From Candidatus Fermentibacterota bacterium (GTDB taxonomy: Bacteria; JAFGKV01): 47,922 nucleotides of DNA. Position numbers and translations under genes: made by a program. The DNA is taken from positions 1-47,922 of the forward strand of contig JAFGKV010000004.1 of assembly GCA_016928395.1 (NCBI GenBank), read 5' to 3'. Shown piece by piece: positions 47,913 to 47,922 of this stretch (positions are counted from its first letter, which is position 1; the number at the start of each line of letters is the position of its first letter). The notes beneath the pieces were generated by a model. That model searched no databases, had not been told where the DNA came from, and worked only from the letters and a program-made list of their open reading frames with translations.

Positions 47913-47922
47913 GATATGCGTC

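Overview
This window looks like a chromosomal segment of a high-G+C, Gram-negative bacterium. Evidence for an outer membrane is indirect: an Mla/MCE lipid-transport operon, lipoprotein-type signal peptides, and a large exported protease that ends in a FlgD-like / type IX-secretion-like sorting domain. These traits, with FG-GAP/ASPIC repeats and a TPR-CHAT protein, fit the FCB-related candidate phyla (Eisenbacteria, Krumholzibacteriota or Gemmatimonadota-like). The phylum is an inference from gene content only.

Layout. 1-1.0 kb: a small gene coupled to an AbiEii-type nucleotidyltransferase-like gene. 1.1-6.8 kb (minus): a signalling locus of TPR-CHAT caspase-like protein, ECF sigma factor, membrane anti-sigma factor and a secreted DUF4384-like protein. 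7.1-11.2 kb (plus): a giant subtilase. 11.2-14.8 kb (plus): a stand-alone GMP synthase ATP-pyrophosphatase subunit and a membrane-bound PP2C phosphatase. 14.9-16.9 kb: an unrecognised exported protein, a structured intergenic region and an initiator tRNA gene. 16.9-25.6 kb (minus): the origin-proximal replication block dnaN-recF-dciA(DUF721)-gyrB-gyrA, continuing into eno and an ftsB/divIC-like gene, with a good sigma70-type promoter ahead of dnaN. 25.7-27.5 kb: a family 2 glycosyltransferase and endonuclease III (nth).

27.46-27.67 kb is a strong candidate for the chromosomal replication origin. It has two perfect DnaA boxes, two one-mismatch boxes, an AT-rich stretch and TAG-triplet runs. 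The replication genes to its left point away from it. No dnaA lies beside it. 27.7-30.9 kb (minus): mlaE-mlaF-mlaD-like genes plus a TPR lipoprotein; the ATPase has lost several catalytic motif residues. 31-37 kb: M42 aminopeptidase, purine nucleoside phosphorylase, a degenerate histidine-kinase-like protein and a type 2-like isoleucyl-tRNA synthetase with a GVHH signature in place of HIGH. 37.1-43.5 kb (plus): a glycan/lipid-modification cluster of polyprenyl sugar-phosphate transferase, GtrB-like glycosyltransferase, two radical SAM/SPASM proteins and a sulfatase-fold protein with a Thr in the nucleophile position. 44-47.2 kb (minus): DUF1015-serA-serC serine biosynthesis operon. The last 0.7 kb is non-coding and carries REP-like palindromic repeats.

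The most notable system is the sigma/anti-sigma/DUF4384/TPR-CHAT locus. Its predicted topology would place a caspase-like protease on the same side of the membrane as the sensor half of the anti-sigma factor. That suggests regulated proteolysis that frees the sigma factor, a CRISPR-independent parallel to the type III-E TPR-CHAT/sigma arrangement.
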